Positions 1 to 13,100 of a stretch of DNA of 64,000 nucleotides are shown here, piece after piece. Position numbers and translations under genes: made by a program. This DNA is from Chondrosia reniformis (lineage: Eukaryota; Porifera; Demospongiae; Chondrillida; Chondrillidae). The stretch is taken from the NCBI GenBank assembly GCA_947172415.1, contig OX359194.1, forward strand, positions 4,774,001 through 4,838,000, in the 5' to 3' direction. Under the pieces are notes generated by a model. It saw nothing but the letters and a program-made list of their open reading frames with translations. It did not search any database and was not told where the DNA came from. Numbering within the stretch: the first letter of the stretch is position 1; every line of letters starts with the position of its first letter.

Positions 1-3000
1 TTTTGGCCAAATTATTTTTGCCCAATATATCCCATAATTTGACCTAATATATCCCAAAGTTTTACTTAATATATCCCATGGTTTGGCTCAGTATATCCCA
101 TAGGTTTCTCTGATATATCCCATAGTTTTTGCCGAATATTTTCCATAGTTTTGCCCAATATATACCATAGTTTTTGCCCAATATATAGTATATTATATCA
201 TATAGTTTTTGCCCAATATATCCGTAGTTTTTGCCAAATATATCCAACAGTTTTTACCCAATATATCCCATAGTTTTTGCCGAATATATCTCATAATTTT
301 TGTCACTATATTTCATAGTTTTTGCTCAATCTATCCGAAAAATTTCCCAAATATATCCCATAATATATCCCATAGTTTTACCCAATATATTCAATAGTTT
401 TTGCCCAATATTTCCCATTGCTTTTGACAAATACATCCCGTAATATATCCCATAGTTTTTGCCCAATATATCCCCCAGTTTTTACCCATTATATCCCATA
501 GGTTTTGCCCTTTTTATCCCATAATATACCCGTAATACCCCATACCCCATAATATAGTTTTTGGTATATATATTCCATACTTTTTGCCTTATATATCCAA
601 TAGTTTTTGCCCAATAAACCCGCAGTTTTTGCCCAATATATCCAAAATATATCCTAAGTTTTTACCTAATCTATTCAGAGTTTTGGCCTAATATATCCAA
701 CAGTTTTCACCCAATATACCCCATAGTTTGTGCCCAATATATCCAAAATATATCCTATAGATTTTACCCAATCTATTTAGAGTTTTGGCCTAATATATCC
801 AACAGTTTTCGACCCATATATTCCATAGTTTTTACCCAATATATCCCATAGATTTGCCCAATATATCTTATAATGTTTACCAAATATATCCCATAATATA
901 ACCTATAGTCTTAGCCCAATATAACCCATAGTTTTTGTCCAAAATATCCCATATTTTTGCAAAATATATTGCATAGTTTTTGCCAGATATATCCCATAAC
1001 TTTTACCAAATATATCCCATAATTTTGCCTCATATATCCCATAGTTTTGCCCAATATATCCCATAATGTATCCCATAGTTTTTGCCCCATATATTCCATA
1101 GTTTTTGCCCAATATATCCCATTGTTTTTCCCCATATATCCAATAGTTTTGCACAATATATACCATAATAAAACCCATAGTTGTAGCCCAAAATAATCCA
1201 TAGTTTTTTCTCAATATATCCTACAGTTTTTGCCTAATATATACCAGATTTTTGCCCAATATATATATCCCATAATATATCCCATAGTTTTTGCCTAATA
1301 TATACCAGATTTTTGCCAAATATATATATCCCATAGTTTTTGCCTAATATATTCCATAGTTTTTGCCCGATATATCCCATAGGTTTTGCCTAATATATGC
1401 CATAATACATCCCATAGTTTTCACAATATATCCCATAGCTTTTGCCCAATATATCCCATTGTTTTTACCCAATACATCCCATAAGTTTTGCCCAATATAT
1501 CCCGTAATATACCCATAGGTTTTGACCTATATATCCCACAGTTTTTGCCCAATATATCCTATAGTTTTAGCCCAGTATATCCCATAATATATGCCATAGT
1601 GTTTGCCCTATATATCCCATAATATACCCATTGGTTTTGGTATATATATCCCATAATGTTTGCCCTATATAACCTATAGGTTTTTACCAGTATATGCCAT
1701 AGTCTTTGTCCAATATATCCTAAAATATATCCTATAGTTTTTGCTCAATATATCCAGAGTTTTGGGCCAAATATATCCAACAGTTTTTGCCCAATATACC
1801 CCATAGTTTTACCCAATACATCTCATAGATTTTCCCAATATATCCCATAATATTTGTGGAATATATCCCATAATATAACCCATAGTCGTAGCCCAATATA
1901 TCCCATAGTTTTTGCCAAATATATCCCATAGTTTGTGCTGAATATATCCCATAGTTTGCCCAATATATACCATAGTTTTATCAAATCTATCCCAAAATGT
2001 TTACCTGATATATCCCATAGTTTTCGCCCAGTATCTCCCATAGTTTTGCCCAATTTATTCCATAGTTTTCCCAATATATCCCATAATATATTCCATAGTT
2101 GTTGCCCAATATATATCATAGTTTTTGTCTGATATATTTTATTGTTGTTGCCTATTATATCCCATATTATAGCCTATAGTTTAGCCCAATATATCCCAAA
2201 TTTTTAATCCATATATTCCATAATATATCCCATAGTTTTTCTGTATATATCCCATACTCTTCCTGATATATCCCATAGTTTTTGCAAAACATATCCCATA
2301 ATTTCTCCCAATACATCCATAGGTTTTACCCAATATATCCCACAGTTTTAGCCGAATATATCTCTTAATTTTGTCACTATATACCATAGTTTTTCCCAAT
2401 GTATCCGTAGTTTTTACCCAATATATCCCATAGTTTTTGCCCAATCTATCCGACAAATATTTCCAATTATATCCCATAATATATCCCATAGTTTATACTC
2501 AATATGCCCCTTAGTTTTTGCTAAATATATCCCTAAGTTTTGCCGTATATATCCCATAATATACCCATAGTTTTTGGTATATATATCCCATGGTTTATCC
2601 CCTAAATATCCTATAGGTCGCATTGTCTTTGCCCAATATATCCCATAGTTTTTCCCAATATATCCCAAAATATATCCAATAGTCTTTGCCCAATATATAC
2701 CAAAATATATCAGATAGTCTTTGCCCAATATATCCCATAGTTTTTGCATATATCCCAAAATATATCCTATAGTTTTTGCCCAATATACCCCATAGTTTTT
2801 ACCCAATATATCCCATAGATTTGCTCAAAATATCTCATAATTTTTGCCTAATATAACCCCTAGTCTTAGTGCAATATATCCCATAGTTTTTGCTGAATAT
2901 ATCCCATAAAATATCCTCTAGTTTTTGCCCTATTTATACCCAAATATATCCCATAATTTTTAACCAATATATCACATAGTTTTTCAGAATATATCCCTAA

Positions 3001-6000
3001 TAAAACCTTTAGTCTTAGCCCAATATATCCCTTAGTTTTTACCCAATATATTTCATAATATGTCCTATAGTTTTTGTTCAATATATCCCTAGTTTTGGCC
3101 AAATATATCCAACAGTTTTTACCCAATATAACCCTATAGTTATTACCCAATATATCCCATAGATTTCCCAGTATAAAACATAATGTTTGTTGAATATATC
3201 CCATAATCTTAGCCCAATATATCCCATAGTTTTTACCCAATATATCCCATAGTTTTTACCGAATATATCCCATACTTTTTGCCACATATTTTGCATAGCT
3301 TTTGACAAATATATCCCATAGTATATCCCATAATGTTTGCCCTATATATCCCATAGTCTTTGCCTAATATATCCCATAGTTTTTATAAAATATATCCCTT
3401 TGCTTTAGACCAATATATTAAATATTTTTTGCCTAATATATCTCATAATTGTTGTTCAATATATTCCATAGTTTTACCCAATATACCCCATTGTTTTTGC
3501 TCAATATTTTCCATAGCTTTTAACAAATATATCCAATAATATATCCCATAGTTTTACCAAATATATCCCATAGTTTTGGCTAATAAATCCCATACTTTTT
3601 GTCGAATATATCCCATAGTTTTGCCCAATATATTCCATAGTTTTTGCCCAATATATCATTAAAATATCCTATAGTTTTTGCCCCGTATATTCATAGTTTT
3701 TGCCAAATGTATCCAACAGTTTTTAACCAATATATCCCATAATATATGCCATACTTTTTACACAATATATCGCAAAGTTTTTGTCGAATATATCCCTAAT
3801 ATAACCTATAGTTTTAGCCCAATATATCCCATAGTTTTAACCCAATATATCCCATAGTTTTATCCAATATATCCCATAATTTTGCCTAATATATCCCTTA
3901 GTTTTCTTGCTTAATATATCCCATGGTTTAGGCTCAGTATACCCCATAGTTTAGCTGAATATATCTCTTAATTTTGTCACTATGTCCCATAGTTTTTACC
4001 CAATCTATCCTATAAATATTGCCAATTATACCCCATAATATATACCATAGTTTTTATCCAATATACCCCTTTGTTTTTGCCAAATATATCCCATAGCTTT
4101 TGACAAATATATACCATAGTATATCCCATTATTTTGCCTAATATATCTCTTAGTTTTTTCTTAAATATATCCAATGGTTTTGAACCAGTATATTCTGTAG
4201 TTTTTGCCGATTATATCTGATCATTTTTGTTAATATATCCCATAGCTTTGCTCAATCTATCATAACTTTTTGCCAAATATATTACATAATATATCCCATA
4301 GTTTTTGCCAATAATATCCCATAGTTTCCCTAATATATCCCATAGTTTTACCAAATATATCCCATAGTTTTTGCCCAATATTTCCCATAGCTTTTGACAA
4401 TTATATCCCAAAATATATCCTATAGATTTTACCCAATATATCTAGAGTTTTGGCCAAATATATCCAACCGTTTTTGCCCAATATACCCCATAGGTTTTAC
4501 CCAATATATCCAATAGATTTGTTCAATATATATCATAATTTTTGCCACATATATCCCATAATATAACCCATAGTCTTCGCCCAATATATCCCATAGTTTT
4601 TGCCCATAATATCCCATAGGTTTTCCCCAATATATGCCATAGTTTTTCCCCAATATATGCCATAGTTTTGCCCAATATATCCAATAATATATCACTTAGT
4701 TTTGCTATATATATCCCATATTTTCTGCCGAAAATATCCCATAGTTTGTGCTCAATATATCCCATAATATAACCAATAGTTTTTGCCCAATATATCCTAT
4801 AGTTTTTGCACAATATACTTCATAGATTTTGTCTAATATATCCCATTTTTTTGCCCAATATATCCAATAGTTTTTGCCCAAGATATCCCATACGTTTGCC
4901 GAATATATCCCATAGTTTTGGCCCAGTATATCTCAGTTTTAGGAGAATATATCTCATAATTTTTGTCATAATAACTCATAGTTTTTGCCAAATGCATCCC
5001 ATAAATTGTGCCTATTATATCCCATAATATATCCCATGGTTTTTGACAAATATATACCATAGTTTTTGCCCATAATATTCCATAGTTCTGCCCTACATAT
5101 CCCGTAATGTTTGCCAAATATATCCCATAATATGTCTCAGTTTTTGTCGTATATATCCCAAAGTGTTTTCCCAATATATCCCATAGTTTTTGCCCAATAT
5201 ATCCCATAGTTTTGACTAATATATCACATAGTTTTTGCCAAATACATCCCTTAGTTTTACCTAATATATCCCATAGTTGTTGCTTAATATATCCCATAGT
5301 TATGTCCCAATATATCCCATAGATTTTGCCTATATAATATAGTTTTTGCCCAATATATCCCATAGTTTTTGCCAATATATCTCATAGTTTTAACCCATAT
5401 ATCCCATTATATATCACATAGTTTTGACCCTATATATCCCATAGTTTTTGCCAATATATCTCATAGTTTTGACCCATATATCCCATTATATATCCCATAG
5501 CTTTTACCCAATATTTCCATTGTTTTTGCCAAATATATCCAACAGTTTTTGCCCAATATATCCCATAGTTTTTACCCAATATATCCATTGTTTTTGCCAA
5601 ATATATCCAACAGTTTTTGCCCAATATATCCCATAGTTTTTACCCAATATATCCATTGTTTTTGCCAAATATATCCAACAGTTTTTGCCCAATATATCCC
5701 ATAGTTTTTACCCAATATATCCCAAAGTTTTGGCACAGTATATACCATATTGTCACTATATCCCATAGCTTTTGCTCAATCTATCTTATAATTTTTGCCA
5801 AATATTTCCCATGATACATCCCATAGTTTTTACCAAATATATCCCATCGGTTTTGCCCAATATATCCCATAGCTTTTGACAAATATATCCCATAATATAT
5901 CCCATAGTTTTTGCCCAATATATCCATAGTTTTAGCCAAGTATATCCAACAGTTTTTGCCCAATATATCCCATAGCTTTTAGCCAATATATCCCATAGCT

Positions 6001-6230
6001 TTTGCTGGAAATATCCCATAATATAACCCATAGTCTTAGCCCAATATATCCCATAGTTTTTGCTCAATATATCCTATAGTTTTTGCCTACATATCACATA
6101 CATTTTGCCCAATAAATCTCATAGTTTTTGCCGAATATATCTAATAGTTTTTACCCAATATATCCCAAAGTTGTTGCCCAATCTTTCAAATAGTTTGTGT
6201 CCAATATATCCCATAGTTTTTGCCAAATAC
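1..6230. repeat. Degenerate 23-bp satellite array
   Basis: The stretch is made of diverged tandem copies of a 23-base unit close to CCCATAGTTTTTGCCCAATATAT, mixed with truncated units of about 11 to 12 bases such as CCCATAATATAT. Adjacent units differ by substitutions and one-base indels. Near 5504-5705 a higher-order unit of about 68 bases (three monomers) repeats three times with almost no change, which points to recent local amplification. Because 23 is not a multiple of three, long open frames arise on both strands and encode a 23-residue periodic peptide rich in Gly, Tyr, Ile, Trp and Lys. These frames are by-products of the repeat and not genes. The left end lies outside the window. Confidence 0.95.
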
Positions 6231-6235
6231 ATCCC

Positions 6236-6833
6236 TTTAGGCAGAATACACACTTGCCAGCTTTGCGGTGGTGAGGTGGATGAGTTAGCCCTGCATGGCG
6301 TTAATTGTACTAGGAGTGCTGGCCGTCATCCTCGCCAATCAACTATTAACGACATCCTCAAGAGAGGTCTAGCTTCCGTAGGAATTCCTTCAATTCTGGA
6401 GTCCCCAAGCCTTTCTGAAAGAAGACCAGACGGTGTTACTGTAACACCCTGGAAGACAGGTCTAAACCTCATCTGGGATGCCACATGTGTGGATACCTTT
6501 GCTGCCTCCCATATCATACATGCTACAATGGAGGTTAGAGCAGTTGCCAACCAAGCTGAACTTAGGAAAAAGTCCAAATATAGCCTCCTCTCCAGATCAA
6601 ACATCTTCCTCCCATTCGCAGTTGAGACATCTGGAGCTTTTGGACAAGAAGCTCTTCTATTTTGCTCCGACTTGGCCAGAAGAATACGATCCAGGACCAA
6701 AGAAAACAAATCTTTTATGTTCCTGATACAACAACTATCTATTGCTATTCAGAGAGGCAACACTGCTGCAATCATGGGAGCAGCCAAGTGCAGCCTCCCT
6801 AAAGTTTTTGACAATGACTTCATTTATTGACAT
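6236..6833 (+). pseudogene. Retroelement C-terminus: zinc knuckle plus restriction-like endonuclease
   Basis: The open frame encodes about 199 residues with no satellite character. It begins with a zinc-knuckle-like CQLCGG...HGVNC pattern (C-x2-C-x11-H-x3-C). This is followed by RRPDGV and, 15 residues after that Asp, by WDATCVDTF, which fits the PD-(D/E)XK active-site spacing of restriction-like endonucleases at the C-terminus of R2-like non-LTR retroelements. It ends at a stop at 6831-6833. The upstream reverse transcriptase is missing, because the frame runs straight out of the satellite, so this is a 5'-truncated copy. The reverse transcriptase remnant at 52580-54080 may belong to a related family. 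Family assignment is by motif only. Confidence 0.7.
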
Positions 6834-6836
6834 AAA

Positions 6837-7350
6837 ATTATATTGGTTTTGCACCTTAGAAATATTTGATTAAGTTTTTATTTAATCTTGTTTTCACTCT
6901 TTTTCTTGCTAAAATAACTTATTATATTTGTTTTGAAATTTTTATTTGCAACAAGTCTAAATAATGTTGCAGTCAAAAAACAAATAAATGGAGATCTCTT
7001 AATTAAAAATGGCAACAAAAACTTCCTCAAATATCTAATGTACCATACGTAACCCTCTCAAATCATTTTAAAACAAAAGCGTCTTCCTAAATGTTTTAAG
7101 ACAATATGCCCTTAAGATGTAGTTTTCTATATGTGCGTATATGCACTACCGTGGATGAAAAGAAGAAGAAAATAAGTAAAACTGGAAGTAGACCTGTGAC
7201 TGTTTTACCAAATTCGAGCTATTATGCGCTCTCCAAAACAACTTTCCCACAAAAATTAGAAGCTTAAAAGAACTAAAGACGCATTCACTGCCGATTTACA
7301 TTGTGTTTATCCGAATTACATTGAATATACATGGCCGCCTATTTTCAGGC
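6837..7350. other. AT-rich spacer, nothing recognised
   Basis: I see no convincing coding sequence, RNA gene or tandem repeat here. It may include the 3' tail of the preceding retroelement. Confidence 0.4.
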
Positions 7351-7354
7351 AGTC

Positions 7355-7710
7355 CCTACTTAGAGAGTTACTATACATATACTCTCTGATATATAGACAA
7401 GCAAATCTTCAAAAACAAACTTACATAGGGGTTGTTACCTGGTGTAATTAATGAAGGATATTTTGCAACTACTTGTTCTGCAGACTTTCTGCTATCTTCA
7501 GGCATTGGATACTTTTTGAAAGAAAGCATTGTACGGCAATACCACTTATCAATTCTCAGTGAACCCTTTTGGACAGATAGTGCAACATCTAAGGAAAACT
7601 TTGGAAATGAAATTTGTATAGGTATGTCTCTCTCTTTCTCATCTTTTATGATGCAGGCCGAGCTCATTATTGTTCCTGTTTTGCTGTTGCTTTCAGTGCA
7701 TTATATCAGA
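7355..7710 (-). other. Possible exon between two facing element ends
   Basis: The segment is bracketed by two inverted copies of a terminal signature: AGTCCCTACTTAGAGAGT at 7352-7369 and AGAGAGTACT to CTCTAAGTAGGGA at about 7708-7734. Between them, a minus-strand frame (7667 to about 7430) reads like real protein, with WYCRTML and KYPSLITPGNNPY, and ends in a good splice donor (CCCTAT|GTAAGTTTG). The peptide pattern (aromatic-rich, 'KYP-x-L') recalls a domain common in uncharacterised invertebrate proteins, but I cannot name it. It may be an exon remnant inside a mobile element. Confidence 0.3.
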
Positions 7711-7725
7711 GAGTACTGCCACACT

Positions 7726-8800
7726 CTAAGTAGGGAAAAAAACATGGCCGCCCTATTCAATGTATTATCAATTAACACCTCATAAATCAACAACGATGGG
7801 TTGTTCGGTTGCATTCGAGTGTTTTCAGTCGTTTTGCATGCTTTTCTAAACGCCAAATCATCTTTCGATGCTCTACAACCTTTGCAAAGTGGTTAAACTA
7901 ATTCTGAAATTCCTCATTTTTTCTTCCTTTTTCAAATGAGCTAGCGCTAACATGCGAACTTACGCAGGTACATAGAAATGCTAAATCTTCATGAATGTTT
8001 CCGAACTAGGGAATAGGCTACCCTAGATTTCAACACACTTCATCCAAAGCGTGTTACTTTTGAAAGTGCCAAATTTAGGGCCTCTTCGAACGCCATTTTT
8101 TAATTAAGTTTCAAATTCTCTGTATATAAAATAAATAACTCGAGTTAGAAACATCTGTGGTACTTCCGCCCCCGCAATCGAATTTCTTAGTCACTTTGCC
8201 GTGCCTATATACAGTCATATTCTTAATCATATTCGTAAAGGTCCATAAATTCTTTATTGACCTTTAATATTCTAAACTGAATGTTAAAGAACGGTAGAAA
8301 ACTGACTTGACAAATTTGGGATATTTTTGGACGCCATTTTATAATTTAGATCTCTCGATTATATTGTCTATTCTGCGCGTTTTCACCAAAAAATGTTAAA
8401 ACAAATGTTCATTAGAAAAAATGGACAATACAAGTTAACTAAAAACAGTAGGTTAAAAGTAGGGATGGCATTATAACAGTGATTGGCACATCTAGAAAAA
8501 GTAACAAAACAAGAAAGTGATCATATGATAAGGTTAGCATTGCAGAAATGGCATACTGAAACTTAACTATACACATCACTTCTATGTTTGGGCGCATCAA
8601 TCCCTACTTCTAGTACATCCATTTTACAACACCCAAACATAGAAGTGATGTGTATAGTTAAGTTTCAGTATGCTACTTCTGCAATGTTAGCTTTTCCATA
8701 TGATCACTTTATAGTTTTGTTACTTTTTTAGATGTGCCAATCACTGTTATAGTGCCAACCCTACTTTTAACTTCATTTTTGAATGTTTTTATTTAACTGA
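7726..8800 (+). mobile_element. hAT-like non-autonomous element A, copy 1, with terminal palindrome
   Basis: This shares a long stretch with 23920-26123 (AACATGGCCGCCCTATTC, then CTCATAAATCAACAACG and so on) and a diverged one with the complement of 49070-49885. The left end is TAGGGA and the right end is CCAACCCTA. hAT transposons typically have ends like TAGGGATG. The right third, 8430-8798, is a long imperfect palindrome whose arms contain GGCACATCTAGAAAAAGTAA. Compared with copy 2, this copy lacks about 1.1 kb at CAAATTCTCTG|TATATAAAA near 8126. No protein is encoded. Confidence 0.75.
8430..8798. repeat. Long inverted repeat (foldback) closing element A copy 1
   Basis: The arms run inward from TTAAAAGTAGGGATGGCA (left) and from TGCCAACCCTACTTTTAA (right). 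They meet around 8600-8615 after matching through the CACATCACTTCTATGTTTGG segment. Related palindromes lie at 25750-26123 and 49070-49390. Confidence 0.85.
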
Positions 8801-9020
8801 AATATATATATATATAGCCATATATATAGCTTGTTTTATAAAACTATATATGCAGATATTATATATTACATGCATGCATGAGCTAATATATGCATATAAA
8901 TAATAAGGATTTTCACTCACAGTTGCAACATTGTGCTTGTGTATGAATATAAATTAAAGGTTTGCTGGACCCACATAAATATATATATATAGTGCAAATT
9001 ACAATATATATATATAATGA
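8801..9020. repeat. AT microsatellites
   Basis: Several short (AT)n and (ATGC)n runs occur here (about 8805-8880 and 8980-9015) within anonymous AT-rich sequence. No gene is seen. Confidence 0.6.
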
Positions 9021-9310
9021 AGAATGCAAGCTCAGTAATTGATACAGATCATCATCCAAGGTAGAACACATGGCCTACCAATTACCTTTTCACACCTTAG
9101 TATAGACTGAAGAAGATGAATCTGGATGCCATATATCAACAAGGGCTCCAGTTTTAAAGGGGTCTCAGCTAATAACCACAGCAGATTAGATTTGCCTTGT
9201 GAGTGAGCTAAGAATACCGACAGTTGGTTGCATGCATTCACATAATCAACAGGGTTAGAGACCAATTTGTATATTGTACACAAATAAAAGGCCAAGGCCT
9301 CTATACACGT
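9020..9310 (-). repeat. Interspersed repeat of about 290 bp, copy 1
   Basis: It matches 14040-14345 in inverted orientation, for example GCTCACTCACAAGGCAAATC and AGGTGTGAAAAGGTAATTGG when read on the minus strand. Both copies keep similar open frames (shared peptide [12 protein letters not shown]), but the open frame is also explained by shared ancestry of the repeat. I do not recognise a domain, so it is listed as a repeat and not a gene. Confidence 0.75.
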
Positions 9311-9605
9311 ATATCATATGATGTCCGTTGTGTACAAGTTACAAAATGTTTTTGTATGTTTTCTAAATTATGATTACAAATCAAGCCATATAAATCCAAC
9401 GCTGCCTAGTGGTCTGGAATGCTGCAAATTGTATTCAAAGCATTTTAATCAACCTAAGAAATCCATCCCAGTTACATCACATTAGTTTTCTTAGATGATA
9501 AGGGTTTGTAACTGTGCTAAATTTATCTTTGAAGTGATTCATTTTGAGTCTTTTGAAAATCTAGAGACGCATTTGAAGGATTAAAGAAGCCATCAGGATT
9601 CAGAA

Positions 9606-9911
9606 GTGTCAGGTGAGGATGAGGGTCAGATAATACATCAGTCCTGGAAAAGATTCAACTTTCGCCCTTCTTCATCTCTTTCCAATGAGGATTGCACTCG
9701 AAGTCATGTGACAGGAAGTACAAAAGTGGGAATATTTGTCAATAAAAGAAGAAACCTGGAGCCAACCATCAGTTCACCAAAGAAGACCCACATGGTTGAA
9801 ATGTCCGAAGAAAGGAAAACAACTGCATCTCTAGACACTCAAAAGACTCAAGATGAACTATTTCAAAGATCAGTCTTCTTAGTAACTATTTCTGGTCTAT
9901 GCCTAGGTTAA
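9606..9911 (+). CDS. Unrecognised open frame of 101 codons
   Basis: This is a hydrophilic frame rich in Ser, Thr and charged residues (for example SSPKKTHMVEMSEERKT). It could be an exon fragment or chance. It lies between the 290-bp repeat and the last exon of SND1, on the opposite strand from SND1. I found no partner exon, signal peptide or domain. Confidence 0.15.
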   Translation: MSGEDEGQIIHQSWKRFNFRPSSSLSNEDCTRSHVTGSTKVGIFVNKRRNLEPTISSPKKTHMVEMSEERKTTASLDTQKTQDELFQRSVFLVTISGLCLG

Positions 9912-10102
9912 CATTATGTCTCAGGGAAACCATCAAGATATCTTCAAACATAAGCTAGAAAAAGAATTCTTACACTCATCTCATAACACTGTAAACATTT
10001 AGCATCAAGGAGAATTTCTTAACTGATTTTATGCAAACTATGAGTGTCTAAATTATAATTGTTTTAATGAATACTATGAGATCATTTATAACAGACAAGT
10101 AT

Positions 10103-13100
10103 TTAATCTTCTCTGAAGTCTCCATAACACCAAATTCCAATCTATGTAAAAGAAATATTTACAAACCTAATAATAGTATCCACATATTAGGCACTTACTC
10201 TTCCCTTTCTGGCAATGTCTTGGGCTTTGATATATGTGCTAACCTATTAAAAGAAAGTGTGCAAGCAGGTCTAAATCAAAAGAGCAGAATTTTGAGTATA
10301 TACTCACAAAATGCTGAATTGACTTGTCTCTACAAGTGATAACCTGTAAGAGACCATCTTGGACTAGCTTCTTTCCAATATCAGTACCCTCACTATCAAG
10401 GAGGATCACGAAGTCCTATAGACAAGACAAATGGTTTAATTTATGCTTGAATAAAAGGATGGTACCGTGGTGATTAGTCTTTAAGCTTGACAAGGCTCTT
10501 CTAGTCAATACATTTGTCTGCATTCTACCACAAACAAATATAATTTTTGTAAAAACTGAATTCACTCTAACGTCTAATCTAAAACACTGCAGTCCTTAAA
10601 AGACAGTTGATACGTACAGTTTCATATACAGTGAAACCTCTCAGTAAGGGACAAGTTGATGCAAAGGGACTTATCCACTATTCGGAGGTTGTCCTGACTG
10701 GGAGGTTTTCATAATAAAAGCTTTATATCTGTAAACGACGCTATCTGAAACGGGTTCAGCCGTACACATGATACTTCGTTAGTACATTCAAGATTAGTCG
10801 ATAGGATGCTTTACTTCATTAACAGCTCCATCAATACTCGGTGAGAGGTGTCCCACGTTACAAACGGAAATCATTCAGTTTTTTCTGACTGCAACCGTAG
10901 CTAGATAAGGCCCTCTTTGTCCGTTAAAAGAGTTTTTTTGTATTACAAAAAGTCCTCGGGATCGGGCAGAGTGTCTGTTATCCGGAATTGTGAGGTTGTC
11001 CGCTATTCGGGAGCTGCTAATGTACTAATCGTATATAAAAATAAAGTTGGTACATTGCATGCTGTCCGTTATACGGAGACTGTACGCTATTGGGAGTGTC
11101 CGTTAATAGAGGTTTTTCTGTACATACTTTAACAAGAGGAATCTCAATCATTACAAGTGCTTATATTAACGCTTCAAACATACCAGAATTTTTCCTTTTG
11201 GAAATAAATCACACAAATGATTAGATTACACTTCAGGCTTATGTCAGTTCCAGCATAAATGAGAACAGCAGCACCTGGATGTTGCTATCAAAATTATAAG
11301 ATATGTAGGTGTATGTCTTACATGGTCCTGATCTTTGTATAACACGGTAGAAATTTGACAAATATTCTGCATGGAAGGGTAAAACATCAGATAACAGGCG
11401 ACTAACTTCAAATAACATTTCACATAGCAATTAGGCATACTAAAACCTAACTTCTGTGAGTTTCTGCATTTCTCCTAAAGCTTCCCTATTCCAATCATCC
11501 TACAAAATCATGGAGCACGATTTAGTGGTCGATAAACAGAAAGTGGTTGAGGGAGTTAGAGATAACTAGGTGGTTGGAGTGTTAGATAACTCACATCATT
11601 AGCAAAAGAAACCAGAGCAAGTTTAGATAATTTTGCAAAAGGTGCTAGACTATTAGAAAGATAGTGGCTAATCAGTGTGTAACAAGTCCTACGAGAGATG
11701 AGAGACTTACTCTTGAAACCTCTGTGGCAGTGTTGCTATATGATTAATTGGCACTGTCTCATCCTACATACTAAATCAATAATGTAAGTACATGATTTCA
11801 ACATTGACAACTTACATTCCCATAGTCAATATAGTGCACAGTAACTTCACTTCCTGTCAACCTCTCAATAACTGCTCTATACCTACAACAAAATATACAA
11901 TGGGTGAATTTATGTTTGTCCAAAAGTAGTGGACTTCAGATGAGTAGGATGCACATATAGCTTTTAAATTTCAGAAGAGTGCACACTATTGGTGAAGATA
12001 CAAGTCACTCTAGCATATTCTAAACAGTTTAGTATTTTTAGGGGCTTCCATAGGCAACCACTATATTGTTTTCATAACGCAATTTATATATGGCTTCATC
12101 TTTCGGATATGTAACTTGCACTGTATATATAATACGGGTTCATATGCAACTATTGTAACATTTAATTTATACGTCAATACATCGATATTGTAAATGGTGG
12201 CGTTCCGGAAGCTTTAGTTTCTTGTAAGAAGGAATATAGCATCTAGCTACCAAAGCTTAGCCAATGTATATGTATAAAACTTTAGAATATTTGTTCCACG
12301 GTGTTGGTAATATTAGATACTAATGTGAGAAGCTGCAGTTAAGAAGGGACTAGTATAACGAGTCTTATATGGGCAAATCTTACGGTAATACATAATGATA
12401 ATAATTGAATTTATTGTTGCTTTGTTGGGAAGGGCAAGCTAGATAGAATTTTACACGTTAAAATGTGGGCAAGGGTATGCTATATAGATAGATTCTTTAC
12501 TTTCTGCAAGTTCTTGGGTGTGAACGTTCTACCTGGTTGCACACGAACAACTGTCAAGTTGCAATTGTACAGCTTTAGATAAGGTCTATTGTAATCCTGA
12601 TATCTTCAAGTTAAAAATTTGGTATTTCCAGAAAACTAAGGTGGAATGACCTTTACAAAAATTTTGATAAGCTTAAGTGAAAAGAAAGTGTGGAGATTAC
12701 AGAACTTATGGAAAAAGTGAATAAACCATAAAGTATATCTACAACATAAGGCCAGCCTACTCCAAACTGGAATGTTCACACACACCAAATGTATGAACAC
12801 CACCACAAAGTAGTTACTGTTTTGGCTTGACACTCCTTCCCTTTTTCTGTGACACAGCAGTCTGTCGCACTAAAATCCATCAGCATCAGCATTATAATTT
12901 GCACTGCCTGCTTGATAACCTACTGAAAATTGGTAGGAGTGCAGGGCAAAACTCAACCTTGCCAAACAGGGGATTGACTTTTTCAGTCTTTCTAGACAGG
13001 CCAAGGATCTGTGATCCGTTTAAGGCTTAAGTGGTCTTTACATCATACATACACAATAGGCTTGTTTACCTAACTCGTTAGCTAGATATTACGGCTCTCC

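Noticed and set aside
62..6067. Many open frames of 60-256 codons on both strands
   Set aside because: All are translations of the 23-base satellite, with a 23-residue peptide period; frames overlap on both strands and have no other sequence character.
10067..10339. Plus-strand open frame
   Set aside because: It is the antisense shadow of the last SND1 exons (10415-10103).
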